Of a DNA stretch of 64,000 bases, positions 42,201 through 57,200 are shown piece after piece (within the stretch, counting starts at the first letter, position 1; every line of letters starts with the position of its first letter). The notes under the pieces were generated by a model. It did no database searches. It was not told the origin of the DNA and worked only from the letters and a program-made list of their open reading frames with translations. A program made the translations under genes and the position numbers. Origin of the DNA: Eudromia elegans (Eukaryota > Chordata > Aves > Tinamiformes > Tinamidae); assembly GCA_003342815.1 (NCBI GenBank), contig PTEX01000006.1, positions 1,247,338 to 1,311,337 on the forward strand. Direction: 5' to 3'.

Positions 42201-45200
42201 GAACATTACTGCTTATGGTAAAATGAATGCAATCGGACTTTTAGATAGATGATCAACTTGTTTTACGATGAAGAAAATCTAACTTCAGGCTGGAGGGGAA
42301 CTGTTCATGGAGATTCAAATAATGGGGAGGTTAACTGAGGTTTATGTATACACAAAGCATCTATGACGAGATCGAAGTGAACTGAGAAGTATATCAGGGA
42401 TAAATCTGGATTGCTTGGGTCATCTGAAATAGTTTGTCCATTTCTCTTAACTCTCGTTGCAAGTGTGGTGGCTCCAATCTGCCTACAAGTGCAGATTCAT
42501 ATGGAAATGCAATAAATTCATGTGGCTTCAGGCATCTGATGGTGAAGAGGCAGTGTAGGATTTTAGTGTCCATAAGTATTTTTGTGCAACTATGATACAC
42601 TGTATTAAATGCTATTTAGTAATTTGATTTGTTGCACTATGTGCTGAATTGTTGAAGCTTCTTGTAGGTTGTATATAGCACTGTAGATCCATAAATGACA
42701 ATGAAATTCAAATAGTTTAACACAGCTATAACAAATGAGTCATTAAACCCTCCAGCATCTAAATTCTTATCTTAATTATAAATAAATGAAAAAAAAAAAA
42801 ATTCTCTGAATCAGTCTTCAAAGTACCTTAACTTAGTATTGTGCATATTTTTTTTTTTTTTTTTTTTCAAAAAGGAAGGGAGGTCTTTAGAAGTTTGCAT
42901 TCACAAGATGTAGCGCTTATGTGATTTTGGCTAAATATGACTAAATAGAAAGTTGTTGGTCTTGGGAATCTAGATTCTTTTAGAGAGGTTTCTATTCTAA
43001 CCAAATAACATAATTAAAGGATGATATAAGGTAATTTAGATGTAAGGAATTCCAACAGTGGCTTCTTTTTAAGGCTATATCTTGGAAGCTTCCTGGAACA
43101 TTTTGACCATGCAGAAGTCAGATCTGGGTTCTCCAAACTTCCTACTGGAGTTTTGCCTATTCCTTTTTATAAGAGACTAAAATGATTTTATCTGCCACTT
43201 TTCCTAGTGTGTCTCAGACGTGCAGGGAGAAAAATCTTAGGAATGTGAGAAAGGGCAGCCTTGCTGCACCTGTGCTTCAGACTTCTGGCTGAAGCACTGG
43301 GCTGGCTTAATGTGTTTGCATTAGTTTTGAGGAGAACCTGATTCTTTGTTAAATCTCTCTGAATCTAAATCTCTCTGAACCAAAAAAAAATCAGGAGGCT
43401 ACAAAATTGCCACCTGAAAACTAGTTTTGATGCATCCAAATAGCCTTTGATTTCCTCCTGGGCTAGAAATCCCAGACTCTCTACACTTGAGTATTGAGTA
43501 GCTTATGTAGGATAAAATATCCGTAGCACTACTAACTATGTGATCTTATAGAAAGAATTTTTATGAAACTGTAAAGAATCCAAATCACCTGAACTGGCCT
43601 GTTCTTCTGAGACCTTTTGGAAACTCTGTGGGCAGAATCACAGCCTTTTTAGGTCTGGAATGTCATACACCCTGTTCTGACGTATTCTGTGCCATCTCAA
43701 ATGTGTTTCGATCTGTAATGGACAAAGTTCCTGGATGTTTTTTGTTTTGGTGGATAGTTTGATAAATTTCATCACATTATTCTGTGATCATTTTCCCGTC
43801 ATTTACTTATGATTATTATGATTAAGAATGATTATTAATTATAACTTTAAATATGTTATTCCATTTACTTTGAGGGATCTAAGGCTAATTGAGGAGGGGG
43901 AGCATTCTATCTGCTCCCTTGAAACACTGAGAAGGGAGGGGCATTTTCCTTCCACGTCTTTTCCATCCATTTGCACCGTTTTAAATCTCTGTAGATCTAA
44001 AAACGTAGTCTCTCCTTAAATAAGTATAGGTATGAGAGATTCATTTGTAGTATGCAGACCAACATATTTTTCACCTTACTCATATGTATGTATGTATATA
44101 TTTCATGTTTCCTTGTTTGTCTTTTATCTTCATCTTATTTTGGTGAGGGAGAACAAAACATACTGTGGTAAGTTAATTAAACAGGACAGGACTTCGTTTC
44201 GTATATTCAACTGCAGTACTTCGTGTTGTGTGTTTTTGATCCAGTGAACACAAAGAAATAATACTCTATTTGTTAACTCAAGCATATGGAGAATTGCGTT
44301 CTATTGCCTGGCCCTTATTTAAAAAGAAGAATGGTTTATAATACATGAATACTTCAGCTGATGTATAACATGATGCCCATTAGCTCATAAGTAAATAAAC
44401 TTTACCTCAGGAGTTTATTTGTTCTTTTCAAGAAATATTGCTCTACTTTCACAGTCCTTGATATTCACTGTCATTGAAACTTACATACCTGTTGTCACAA
44501 TTCTGCCCTTTTGGAGTTGTCTCAATATAATTTTTTATTTAATGAAGTATTCTGATATAAAATTATTGTAAGGAAGATAAGATTTCGGGTATCTCCATTC
44601 CCTTTTTTTCTGTATTCATTTTGAGAGACACATTATGAAAGTCACTGCTATGGGCTGGACCTTCTAAGAGCTCTCTGTTGCTTGAGTTTTCAGGCTATCC
44701 TTGTGTCTCTGAGTACCTTTGCAAAGCTGAGCAGGACACTTGCCTAGTATTTACAAGGCAAGTTATTCCTTTTTAGGACACTTTGAGCTGTGTCTCTCTT
44801 GTAGCTTGCTATCTGCGACTTAATGTTTCTTCTCATCTTTTCCACAGTCTTTGGAGTTTTGTGCAGTGGTGCTGTGGCCTCCTTTCTCTGACACGTCTGC
44901 AACACATTCCCTGACTCATTCATATAGTTTCCTGTCCATCTAGTATTTGGGCACCTCACATGCCTACTTCCCACCCACAAGTTTTTCCCAGACTGGAGAA
45001 CCTTTTTATTTCTTTATTGTTGTCTTTGCAACTGCTTCCTGTTCCATTTGCTGTTGGGTTTGCTCCCCCTCCAGTCTTCCTCAGATCAAAGTAAAGAAAA
45101 TGAAAGTCCCTCTGGCTAATTTAGGAGCAAGGAAGTCAAACTTGTTTGTCTTCTCGTATTCCTACAGGACAATCTTACTCTGTAGCTCCTACCTTTTCTT

Positions 45201-48200
45201 GCTTGCTAAAAATAAGCCTGTTCTTTATGCAGCTGGAATATTCACTGTATTGTGCTTGGACATACAATCCTTCAGTGTCCTTATGGAGACCCATTTGGCT
45301 GGATCTCTTGTGTAAGTGCACTGAGCCATGCTTGCGTTCTTTTTCTTGAAAGAATGAAGAGTGAAATTGCATGTGATTTTTGAGTTTTACAAGGTAAACT
45401 ACAGCTTTTTGTGTTCCTCATCCTCCACAATTTTAGAATTTTTAGAGACATAAGAAAGTGGTAATGGGGCTTAGTATTTTCTTTAGAGTTTGATATTTTT
45501 AAATCTATAGGTCTAGAGTTTGGCTTGCAGCTTGACTTTTGCTATGACACATATGCTTTATTTCTGGCTCGTGTCTTTATCTTTTTATGCATAAGCTTTA
45601 AGAGAAAGCTGAAATGTGTGGAATAAGTATATAACAAACAAAATATAAATTATGTAAATAAGACTGTATCATAATTACCTTGAATGCAATGTTTGCCTTG
45701 TATATGTCTCTGATAACAAACTGTCCTTGTTATTTCACACAATATGTTTTTCTGTCAATTTAAACACTAAAACTTAATGGCATTTTTTATATACTGGTGT
45801 TCAATTTTTGCATTAATTGTTTCATTTTATGTAACATTAACAATTTTTATATGACAAGGTAAATTGTCTGTATTATTATTTTCAGTTTACCAAATAACTA
45901 TAGGGAAAAAAAATGTGTATTGCTCAACATTTTCCATTGACTGTGAAAAATCCAATGAATCAGTCTGATCATAGCTGACAGCTGGCTTGATCTTGCCAGG
46001 ATTAGGTCTTTCACTGCTGGCAAAATCCACTATCTTTTTCCGTTAACTGATTGAGTGCAGAGGCGGCTTTCCATAATGATAAAGAATTTGGGGAAACCTT
46101 TATTTGATACGGAATAAGATTAAAAATACCCTACCTCCTGTTGATTGCACTGGACCAAAAGCCATTCAGGAACTTATAAGATGTGATGGTTGATGTGATT
46201 TGTGTACAGCAGAGAGCAATCGGCTAGTGTAGATGTAGATGGAAAGTAACAGAAACTTGGAGTGGAAGCAAGTTGAAGCAATGCAAGACTTTACAGCTGA
46301 TGAGCAATGCTGCAAAATAAAGATGTGTTCTCTTACCATTACATGGGAAAATAGCAAACAGGTAATTAATTACTCTTCAAAACGTGCCGGTCTTACATGT
46401 TAGTGGACTTATTATTTAAGTACTATATTGTTTTCATTGTTGAGTTTAAATGATTGTGAGTTTCATTGCCAGATGACCCAAAAGTACAGACTAGTTATTG
46501 ATCACTACTTAGCTCTGAGATGAATTTCTGAGTAAGTCAGATTGTTTGAAGGATCCATTTGTTATCACATTACATTACAAAAAAGTTTATCAACGGAGGT
46601 TAAAAAATTATTCAAAATATCATGGTCAGCTTTTACTTTTAACAACTTAGTTCTGTGGTATGTGCAAGTCATGCCAAGTTTCAGAATGTATTTTTCAATT
46701 ACAGGTTAATTTCAGTACTCCTTTCTTTAGAAATATTTTATTACACCATTCTCATGTAAGCAATATTACATCATAATAGAAAAATATGGTATTGAAGCCA
46801 TTATTTAGGGGAAAAATAATCACATATTTGCTGCTAAACATGTTACTTGTGAGACTTATAAGTGCATTTTAATCATAATGGCCTAGCTCATAAATGTTGA
46901 TTTTTTCCAATACACAGAAAAATATAGTCCAAAATTCTGATTTTTTTAAAAAAGGAAGTTGAGCAACATATTTTGAAAGTTAGAGGCAGGACTTTTATTT
47001 GTAATTACTTTGAGTATAAAAGTTGGTATTTTAAACAGATCTGAAGTTCTGCACACAGCAATTAATACAACAAGTTTAAGACTTTTGTGGCTGTTGTTAG
47101 TGTCTGCAAGTATAAGCAAAAACTATTTTAAATAATGACCTCCAGATAATACTTTTTGATATTGTAGGAGCCAGTTTGTGATGCGCTGCAGTAGATGTTC
47201 ATTATATGGTTAAATCCCGTTGAAAGTTTGGAATCCTCTTTTTTTTTTTCTTTTTTTTTTCTCTTTTTTTCTTTTTTTCTTTTTTTTTCCTTTTTTTCCT
47301 CACTCTGTATAATTCATTTCTGAGGTTATTTTTGCCCAAAGTAAAGGGCCACCTCACATCTGACAGTTGTAAGAAACCAATGAGGAAACCAAGAATATTT
47401 GGAGTCTGTGACTTATGCTGGACAGGCTTTAAACAGTCATACAGAATGAGCAGTTTCTATCAGCGAGTTTGAGGAACTGCTAACAGGATAGTCTAAAGAG
47501 AGATATTGGGATTTTATGATATATAGATAAAGTGAGATTTTTTTTTTGCCACAAAATTGTGATATAATGAAGCCTATTTACTTACTTGAAGATGTTCTTA
47601 ATGTGCAATAACACAAATAACATTTATTAGATTTTGAGTAAAAGAACTAGATTACACATGTAAATATTCAGTTTATTTGATTATCAGCACAAAGTAGAGA
47701 TGCTTACTTTGTTTTTCTTTAATTCCCAACATCGCAGTTGCCTTTTCTTTGATTAGCTTGTTCATTTCCATTAAGCTAAAAAAGGCATGTGCTGTTATCA
47801 TTGGATTCTTTAAAATGGATTTCTGCTGCCGGCATCTTTCTGACCTAATTAAAAAAAAATGTACGGCAGAGCTGTGGATAAAGCCATTAAACTGGAAATA
47901 AAGTCATCCATGTAGAGAGCCACAAACACGCAATTTTTCTAAATTTTAAAAAAATTATATTTCTTTGGTTTTTTATAGTGACAAATATGGATTTTCACAC
48001 AATTTTCAAGTTTTTTGTTTTAAAACGCACTAGAATCAGCTTTTATGAGAAACATGGTCAAAATCTGTTTTGATTCTTAGTTCTGATGATCTCTTTCTAG
48101 ACTAAGGCTGAATATATCTTAGAAATGCAAAGAGATTGATAACCTGCAGTGACAACTCCATCCTGCACTCTCCTTCTCATATTGCTCAGGTAGCCGTAAA

Positions 48201-51200
48201 AAGCCACATGTATTCCATATAAGGCCTGTTTTACACAAACTAACATAATAAACTCCTAGGTCTGAGAACGGGGACCAAAAGCTTATTCAGGCAGTTATTC
48301 TCCCCAACTTCTCAGCAGTCTCCAAAAACCTGTTCCTGGACAAGTTTAAGTACCCCCTAAATTATGTTATTTTGAAGAAGGACAGTTGGATAGTCGTATA
48401 GTCAGAGCTGTGTTCATTTGATACTTGCTAGTTCAGCTTCAACTCTGGACGTGTAGCCTTTTTTGTAGCACATTTCTCTTTTCTTATTGCATATACTATT
48501 GCCTGGTGCTGGACTTACCACCTCTGTGGGCTTTTATGCAGCTGTCTAGATTACTGGGATTTGGTGGCTCTGCAAAAATAAATTTCAATCTGGAGTTAAG
48601 TTTTGATGTTCACCATTTGCCTTAGAAAGGAACAGCTACTTAAAACTGCTGCAAATTATAAAAAATGGAGTCTTTCAGCATGTGTAGGAAAACCAGAGTA
48701 TTTATTTTGCTTTTATATGTAGACTATGTAAGACTTCTTGGGAGTGGCTTGCAGTGCCTGCTGGCATTTGCTGTCCTCTGCTATTAGGCTGCTGAAGATG
48801 GGGTTTCCTTTTTGCTGTGGCAGAGTTTTATGTCTCATTAGGGAATCCCACATGAGGGAGAAAATTCTTGAAATGCTGAGTCCAAATGAATTACTACTTC
48901 TTGGATTCCTCTCTACTCCATTTTCTGAATCAATGCCAGGATTCCTGTCCTTCGAAGTGTTCACTTGTTTTTTTTTCCAGTTTTTCTCTGGCTCGTGATA
49001 TGTGATTGCTTTTTCCCTCAACATTGATAAAAGCATTTTCTTTCATTTTCTTTTTAAGAGGTACAGACCTCCTATTAAGTGAAGGATTTTTAGTTCAAAA
49101 GGCCAAAGGACAGCCTTACCTCTACTACAGTTTGAGTGACCAGACTTTTCTGTGTAAAGAATAAACAATATAGTTCAGTTGTGAATGGGGTGCGTACCCC
49201 ATCTTGTGTATTGGTCCGTCAGTAAATGTGTTGGTGACTGGAAGTAGTGGGGCACAAGCAGAGAAACATTTATTGGTTCCTCTTTTGGTAGCAAGAGTCA
49301 ATCAGTCATTGGGAGGGGGTCTAAGGCAAAGCCTCAGGTGCAGGATCTCACTTCCTTGCACACTTTTTTATTTATCTCCATTATATCTGTGAGACAGGAA
49401 ACCATATGAGAAGTAATTAATTTTACAAAATAGGAGAAAAAGGAGCTTGGGCAATTTCAGGAGGCTTGAGGTATGTGGACCTGAACTGCCTGGTTCAGAG
49501 CTTTGGAAAGGGAGCAGTATGTGCGATGAAGGTGGGAGCAGCTCTCTGAAGAAGAGCAAAGGGATGAATAAGGAGGGAGAATGATGTGGTGGCTCCTATG
49601 AGCCTCGAGAAACACCCAAAAAGATACTGCGCAGGACATGGTTGATTTTTAAAAAGATAATTCATTTCTCTTTTTAATATTGTAATTAGCTTCCTCTTAA
49701 ACTGAAAAGATATCATTCAGAGGGGAGTAAAGACAAAGACTGGGGTTCTCTCCTAATTGTTTCAATATCTGACTACGTTCTGAGTATGTTCTTCTGATTG
49801 TCAGAAGTATTGAGTTGAGTATTCAGTTTTTCCATTACTATTGTGAGTTCTCAAAATAAGGCATTTCGTAACAGCACACAAGTATGTAGACTGAGTAATG
49901 AAAGAATGAGGAGGTTGTGTCAGTAGACAGAACAGCATCATCGGAGGCTAAACAAGGAAGGAGGATCAAGAAAATTTCAGAGCAACAAGACTTGCATGTG
50001 GAATTAAATGTGGAGGTTTCCTTTTTATTTAATTACATGTCTACAGTATGACTTGTTTTGAGGCTGTTTATAAACTTGTTTCCACTTTATTTAATTATTA
50101 CTGTACCGTTCATCTCGCCTTTCTCAAAACATTAATTGTCAAATGACGAAAATTTTAGCCTGTAGTTGAAGGGTAAAATGTCTGAAGCTGAAACTCCTGT
50201 TGTTTAGTAATTCTACCTCTCACTATCACCTCTTAAAATTACATATAAAATAACTTTACTATATAAAATAACTTTATCTGAGATTCTTGTTAATGCTAAG
50301 AAATTAGACACTATAAGTGCAAAGTGTTTTTGTCTGTGTAAGACATCCTTTTTATTTTCTCAGTGGCTAATAAAGCTGTGTTTACTCTATAGCACTTTAT
50401 TTTGGAACTAATTTCTATGTGTAAAGGCTCATGAATGTTCATTGAAAATTACTGTTCAGCAAAACTGTCTCCTTTGATGTACTGCCATGTAGCAAATGCA
50501 TCTCTGGACTCCGAAGGAGTCGTTCCTTTGGTGTTTTTTTTGTTCCTCCTTCAGAGGCAGTTCTGTAGGAGGAGAAAACAAGAGGTCTGGACCTCAGATG
50601 TGTTAGACTCATCTTTGTTATGGAAGATGAACTATTTCATGAATGAAATAATAACTGGTATGAGCAGTATAGACTTAGGAATCTGAGAAACCAGCAGCAT
50701 TATTAAAGAGCTGAGCAAGTCCACGGCTCTTTTTACCTTACATAAAATAGTAGGTGATGAAGGACTTATGCTTTCAAACAAATAGTTTTGTTTGCATACA
50801 ACTTACTATAAGCAAACTCAATTAAGACGAAATACTCTAAAGAAGATGGTGGATTCAACTGCATCTTTTCAAGGCAAAAGTCACTAATTTTCACGGTATT
50901 TCATAAATGAAGCTGCCTCTTCGGGAGACCTGAAATCAGTTACAGTCTTTCTGAAAAGAGCTGGCTTGGAGTGGAGGAAGAATTCTGCTTGGCTTGTTTA
51001 CTGCTTTTGCCATGTGGATGATGAAGAAGCAACTGCGAGTAAAGTTACAGGTTTAAAACCTTTTAAAGCATTACACTTCCTAAATGAAAAATTTTAGTAG
51101 TTTTATGTGCTAGTATTTGCATTATTTTACATGCAGTAGTAGTGTAGTTTTTTTAAGCCATTATAAATTATGCTTTCAAATGTGCTCATTTAAAGCAGTA

Positions 51201-54200
51201 CTAGTACAGAGTTCTTTTTTTTTTTTTTTCTGGTTCTTTTACATACCTAGTTTTACTGAGCTTGTGCATTCTGTTTCATTTTGCATTTAGAAAATCTGTA
51301 ATTTTCATTTGCTGAGACTGTTTTTTATATATTTTTTAAAAAGACTTCTTAAGAGAAGAAAATTTTTCTGTTTCTGCTTTTCTGTTTCTCAGTGTTATTT
51401 TGAAAAATACTGGTAATATTAGAATGAATTGTCAATGTTCTTAGCCTTAAGTGCTGGTCAAAGCAGAAAAGGGGGAAACACTGTGATGATTCTTGCATAG
51501 TCTCATGCAAGTTGTGCCTGTTTGAAAGAAATCTAATAGGGAAGATATTACCTTCCCTCCCCACTTTTCACCTGTGAAATCAGTGATCCTGAGGAAGCCA
51601 TGAAGCTGTTTGGAGCCCCTTTTGAGACAAAGCTACAGAGCAACAGATCCAGATGCAGAGATTTAAGTTCTGGTGAGAGCACGTGGCCAAAGTGGTCATC
51701 GGAGCATGAAGATTTTGTAGTAGCAGCATCTGGTTTGAGTGTTGTTTTCTTGACTAAAGTCAGCCACTTTGACTTGTGCATGACACTTGGAAAAGCTTCC
51801 TTAATTTCTTATTCAATCTGATCATTTAAAGTCTGAGATTATCAATAAACTGTCACTTTTCCATTTATTAGCAGCTGGTCAGAATTGCACACAGGTTTTT
51901 TGGACTTAAAGAATGCTGTCAAATCTGTCTCAAGTCACACTAACTTTTAAAAAAAAAGAAAAAAGCACGCCTTAATAAATTCCATCTTTTCTCATTTTTA
52001 AATTGCCATGTTTACTAACAACAAAGTGGGACCTTGCTGACTCCTGGTGGAGACCTTGTTGTCAGGCTAGACCCATACAAATACAGGAGCTAAATCATCT
52101 TTCTTCCTTGCTCTGGGTTTTGTGATGCTTAAGTCTGCTTGATTTGGTAGATTTGATTCTTTCTTTACAGTATGTAAAACACTTTGACTGTATTCTTTCA
52201 TGAACATTTAAACCAGCTTCAAATATAACTTTTTATAAATAAACAATAGATAATTCTCTCTCTTTTCAGCAATATTGATTGTAACATGAATTATGTCACT
52301 TTAACTTGGTTTACTGATCATATAGTCTCATGGTTTGGGGAAAATGATGATTTGTTTATTGAGTTGTGCCAGTGCAGTAGTCCAGCTTTTATTCTGATCC
52401 AATCAGTTATGAGTAAATATCTGGCAGACATTATTCTCTGTTTTGAACTTTCCAGCTCTTTTGGAACTTTTTTTTTCCCTAAAGTTGGCATTCTTTCAGA
52501 GTTAAAGTGCAGTTCCGAGGCTGTGGTGTTACTCTTTTGTTTTTCTTACCCGAACAGCAATAGGTACTTGGTATTAGCTTTTGCAATCTGTCTTGTTATA
52601 CTGTAACTCTTTTCTTAGCACAGAGTATTAAAAAAAAAAAAATTTAAGTAATTGAATGTATAGTTTTGAATTACCTGTTAAAACTATGAATATACATTCT
52701 TTAAAAAATCTGATATTTGGTTTTGTGTATTATCACAATGTTGTATAAATAGAAAATTGTAGTAATTTTTCAGATTTATCTAATATAATTTTATAGATTC
52801 ACTTTTTTTATTACAAAGGAAGTGATAACCCCCACTAATTTCTCCTAAAGATTCAATTAAGTTAAATTAAATTAATAGTAACTTATTTTTAAATAACTGT
52901 TTTTGCTTTAATGGCAAATAGCCCTTGTTGTTTCTGGTGTTTCTTAAGTTTAAGAACTGGATTCTCTCTCATCTCTATTTTCAAGGCTCAGAACTGGTTT
53001 TGTCCCTTTTTAACAGTGCTAAGCAGTCTTTCTTATGCATGCTATTTATATCTGATTCTATTTATGTAAAAGGTGAAAAGTCTGTATTCAAACCAAAAAT
53101 GGGTTATTTAATGTCCCAATGCAGCAATAATAAAATAATTAAATATTAATCTAAAAGTTGGAATTGCGCCAGGTTCAGGGCTTTGTCTGCATCTCTGTTT
53201 TGTCTATTTTCTGGTTTCCCCTCCCCTCTTCTGTCTGTACTTTTCCTTTCACTCTTTGTGTCTAGTCTCTGTGTTAATATATCCTGGACCTGCATAGGCT
53301 ATGTAAATCTCCTAAGAGATTCTAACCCAACAACTTAAACAGCTTCCCCTGGGGCTGCACACAAGTGCTGTGCGTCTCAGCAGTCACTGAGGTGAGGCAT
53401 CCCAACCCTTTCTCATTTTCTTCATACTGACTGCAGCAGAATTGATCTTCTGCATGTTCTCCTGTTGTTAAGCTATACCCTTAGTTATTGCACCTAAAGC
53501 TTCATCTTACTTTAACACCTAGTCGCTTGTCATGAAAGCAGAATCCCGAAGTCTTTAAGAGACTTATTAGATCAGGAGCTTAGACTGAATCAGTGATCCT
53601 CCTTGGGAGTGCCAAGAACACTCCATGGGAGAGAGAAGCATTCACCCACAGTTGGCTGATTGGACCACATGTAACTTGCAGCACTGGTAGAAGAAAGAGG
53701 GCTGGGTTGGGGGTGGAATAGTGAGAAAATGCTCTGAGGATGCATCAGCTGCCTCCATGGTTGAAGGGCTGCAGAGTAATTAATAATTACCACTATTAAT
53801 TCATGAACGTTGACATGAGCTGATGAAGATCTGTAGTGCAATGCACTTAAATTCTTTTATTCATCCTAGAGGAAACAGCCACAAACTGAAGCATCAAAAG
53901 TTCCACAGAAACTTAAGGAAAAATCAAGAGATTTTCCTCATCAGTGAGGGTGACAGAGCCCTGGAACAGGTTGCCAAGAGAGACTGTGGAGTCTCCTTCT
54001 CTGGAGAACTTTAAAGCCTGCTTGGATGCCACCCTGTGCCACATGTTCTAGGTGACCTCTAGAGGTCCCTTCCAGTCTTAAGCATTCTGTGATTCTTTTG
54101 TTACAGGTTCTTGATGTGTGAAGGACCTCTGCAGGTGGTTTCTTCACTATTCCAGTAGAGCTCAGCTTTCCCAATGTTAAGTTTTCATCTAATCTTATTT

Positions 54201-57200
54201 CCATCATCTAGGTGTCACCAAAGCTTGCCCTTGTGATAGAGCTGACATTATTGAGATAGATCAATCTAGCTATATTTAAAATCAAATATCCACTTTGTAA
54301 ACCAAGATCTGTCAGAGCACTGATCCAGGCTTTCTCTAGTGCAGAAGCTGCTGAAAAAGCCCCTTTATCCAACATTTTCCTTGGCACGACTGCCCCTCTT
54401 GATCTGTGAGGTGGGCAACAAGGTGCATCCTGGCAACTTTATATAACGGTCATATTTCATACCTTGTCTTTGTTGCTCCTTGAGTATGATAGACAGTGCT
54501 ACTTTGATACCTATAGCTATTACAGTCTTTAACTATATTTAAAACTATAGTAATTTATTTCATGTGAAGAAGCAAATCTGTCTGCTGAGCTTGCATCCCT
54601 GGCAAGCCTGGTGGGCATATAGTGCAATAACAATGATAGTTAGTGTCCTAAGTTTCATCTGTGCCAGCAACAGCTGTGGGGGTTTTGGTCAGTTCAATGC
54701 ATCCTTAGAAGGATGGTGTTTTTCTTCTAGAGAAAAAGCAGTATTCTTTTTTGTGCAAGTTCTTTATGTACCCTATTCAGCACTACAGGCCCTGCATTAC
54801 CTGGCTTCATCTGAATGTACACTGGAAGTGGAGACGCTTACAGGATTAGGTCCCTTTAGCCAAGGAACAAGCGTTTCCATTACTTTTGTCATGCTGGCAG
54901 GCAAGCCTTGCTAGTCATGTAGAGCTGCTTGGAATGGCACAAGCTTCCTAGCTATTTTTGAGGAATTCCTATCAGTTGGTTTTGGTGTGCCACTCTGCCG
55001 GAGTACTTCTTCAGCCTCCTCTAGCTGCAGTGGTTACAAAACGTCAGTTGACTCAGAGATTTAAAAAAAAAAAAAAATCCTAAAATGTAGTCCTGAATGC
55101 ATTGTCTCCAGCCTCAAAGTCAGTTTAGAAGATAGTTGTTCTGTTATACTCAGACCAGGTGTTCTTGTCTCTGAGTTGTAGTTTTGCCATCGTTCCTGAT
55201 CTACGGAGGCAACTGGTTGGGGGATTGGAACTGGAATCCAGGCCAGTGAGGAGACATTAAATGTTTTCTTTTATGCCCTTCTTTTCTAAAGAGCTTTTAG
55301 AATGAGGGGGATGAGGTTTCAACAGGATTGTAGGATTCAAGGGTTGCACCTCTTTTTGGAGCTCAACCTTGCAGACACAGAACTGGCATGGCAAAAGGGG
55401 CGGCAATATGGAAAGAGTGGGAGTGGGAGGTAAGGGACTATGGAAAAAGATTTTTGACTTTAGAGAACATAAGCAGTAGCTTGAGCAGGTTGTCCAGTGT
55501 AATGAGAACCAAGTGACAATCAGAGATTTCCCTTTCAACATGTAAGGTGCTTTAACCTAAAGTCTAAAGACACTATAAAAACAACAGAAATCGTTATGTT
55601 CCGTATGTTGTCTTTTGAGTTTTGTCTCTGTCCTCTAGTAATTTTTCATTTAATCAGTTTTAAATTCCTCATCTTCTGTGTGCTCACATTGTTATTGAGA
55701 GAGTAGGTAATCCCTGGATTGTGTAATTCTAAACTGATATTTCAGAAAATCTGAATGGTGGTGCTTGTAACATCTTTAATGTTGCATGATAGGTGTGGCT
55801 CAAGGGTAGAGCATTACTAAATCTGAGTAGAATTGCTTAATATGAAACTTGTTAAAGACTGCATGTTTTTAGCTTCTAGTGTCAGACTACTTGATGATTA
55901 TTGTATTTATGTAAACTAATTGCATAAATTAATGTATTGTTTTGTGGTCTGCAGGTTGGCAATCCTCGGGTTGAGCTCACTCTTTCTGAACTTCAGGATA
56001 TGGCTGCCCGACAACAGCAGCAGATAGAAAATCAACAGCAAATGTTGGTTGCCAAGGTAATAATGTAGGCACCAAACACAAGATCTTAATAAATACAAGT
56101 TTCCTTCAACATATGCAAGACTAAATTTTATTGCAACCAAAAAAAAGCACCAATTCATTCTAGATTATCTAAAGATAAACCCATTGTTTTAACAAGTTAA
56201 TCTTTAGATAGACAATATAAAACATTTCAGTTTAAATAGTTATAATAATCTTTGTCAAGCCAACAATTGTGTCTTTATAAAAATATTGCTAGATTTAATT
56301 TGCTTCTTTTGTGAGGCTCATTTCATAGTATGTGATGGACCAGGCTTAATTCTATGGCTATATGTAGTTTATTCACTTCAGTAAAATAGCAGTGGAGTGA
56401 GAAGAGAAAATGTCCGCTTTGAATGTATTTATACATTGCATTTCCATAGTCCATGCGATGTAAGAATCCAGATAAACTTTCAAAGCTGAGATTGGAGTTG
56501 GTGTTTTTAACATTGTTGCAGATGTTATAAAATACAGCATGTACTGGATGCTTGGAGCTCACCACAAGTTTTTTTTAGTAAGAAGAATCAATCTAGCAAT
56601 TTCATTGTTCTGTTTTGATGGAATTTATATACAAGAAAGAGGTGTTTTTCTGTGTGCCCGATAGACAGGCTTTTATTTTAAACTGGAATAATACCATATG
56701 GTAGATCAGCTTGTCTAAAGCAGTCTGCTGGGCCCATTTTATCTTTTCAGGAAGGCTGGATACCAGCATTGGAAGCACACTTTGCAATTATTGGGAAAGT
56801 GTAGCTGGCAAAAGAGAACAAATGCTGGAGGAAGCTTCTTCGATGTGTTCAACCTAGCAATGTCTGTGCATATACATGTAGATTTCATAGCTGGTCTGAG
56901 ACTTTTAAATTTCTGTACTCTTAAACAGATTTTTTATGTGTAAATTAATGAAGAGTTTCTCTATGAGGATAGATAGATGTTGTGACTACCTGAAACCTTT
57001 TATGGTATTTGGAAAGAAAATTCACTGATCACAATTATAGACTTCTATAAGTTGACTTTGTTTTTAATTAAACGGGTAACAGGGTAACAGTTTTTCTTTT
57101 GTCAAAAAAACTTTATTTTGCCAGGAACAACGTTTACGTTATCTGAAGCAACAGGAACGTCGTCAGCAGCAGTCTGTTTCTGAGAGTGAAAAGCTTCAAA

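Larger units (their letters stand above)
38275..55954 (+). other. PPP1R13B: PPP1R13B intron 4 (17.7 kb)
   Basis: This phase-0 intron has donor GTATGT and acceptor TTTGTGGTCTGCAG. It contains two CR1 relics (about 41.1 kb and 53.9 kb), several T runs, a 67-base pyrimidine-only tract at 47.2 kb and short tandem duplications. No exon of ASPP1 or any other gene was recognised inside. Confidence 0.85.

Noticed and set aside
43615-43695. Possible reverse-oriented CR1 end (CAGAATCACAGCCTTTTTAG)
   Set aside because: Only the first few bases resemble a reversed CR1 terminus; the rest does not follow the consensus.
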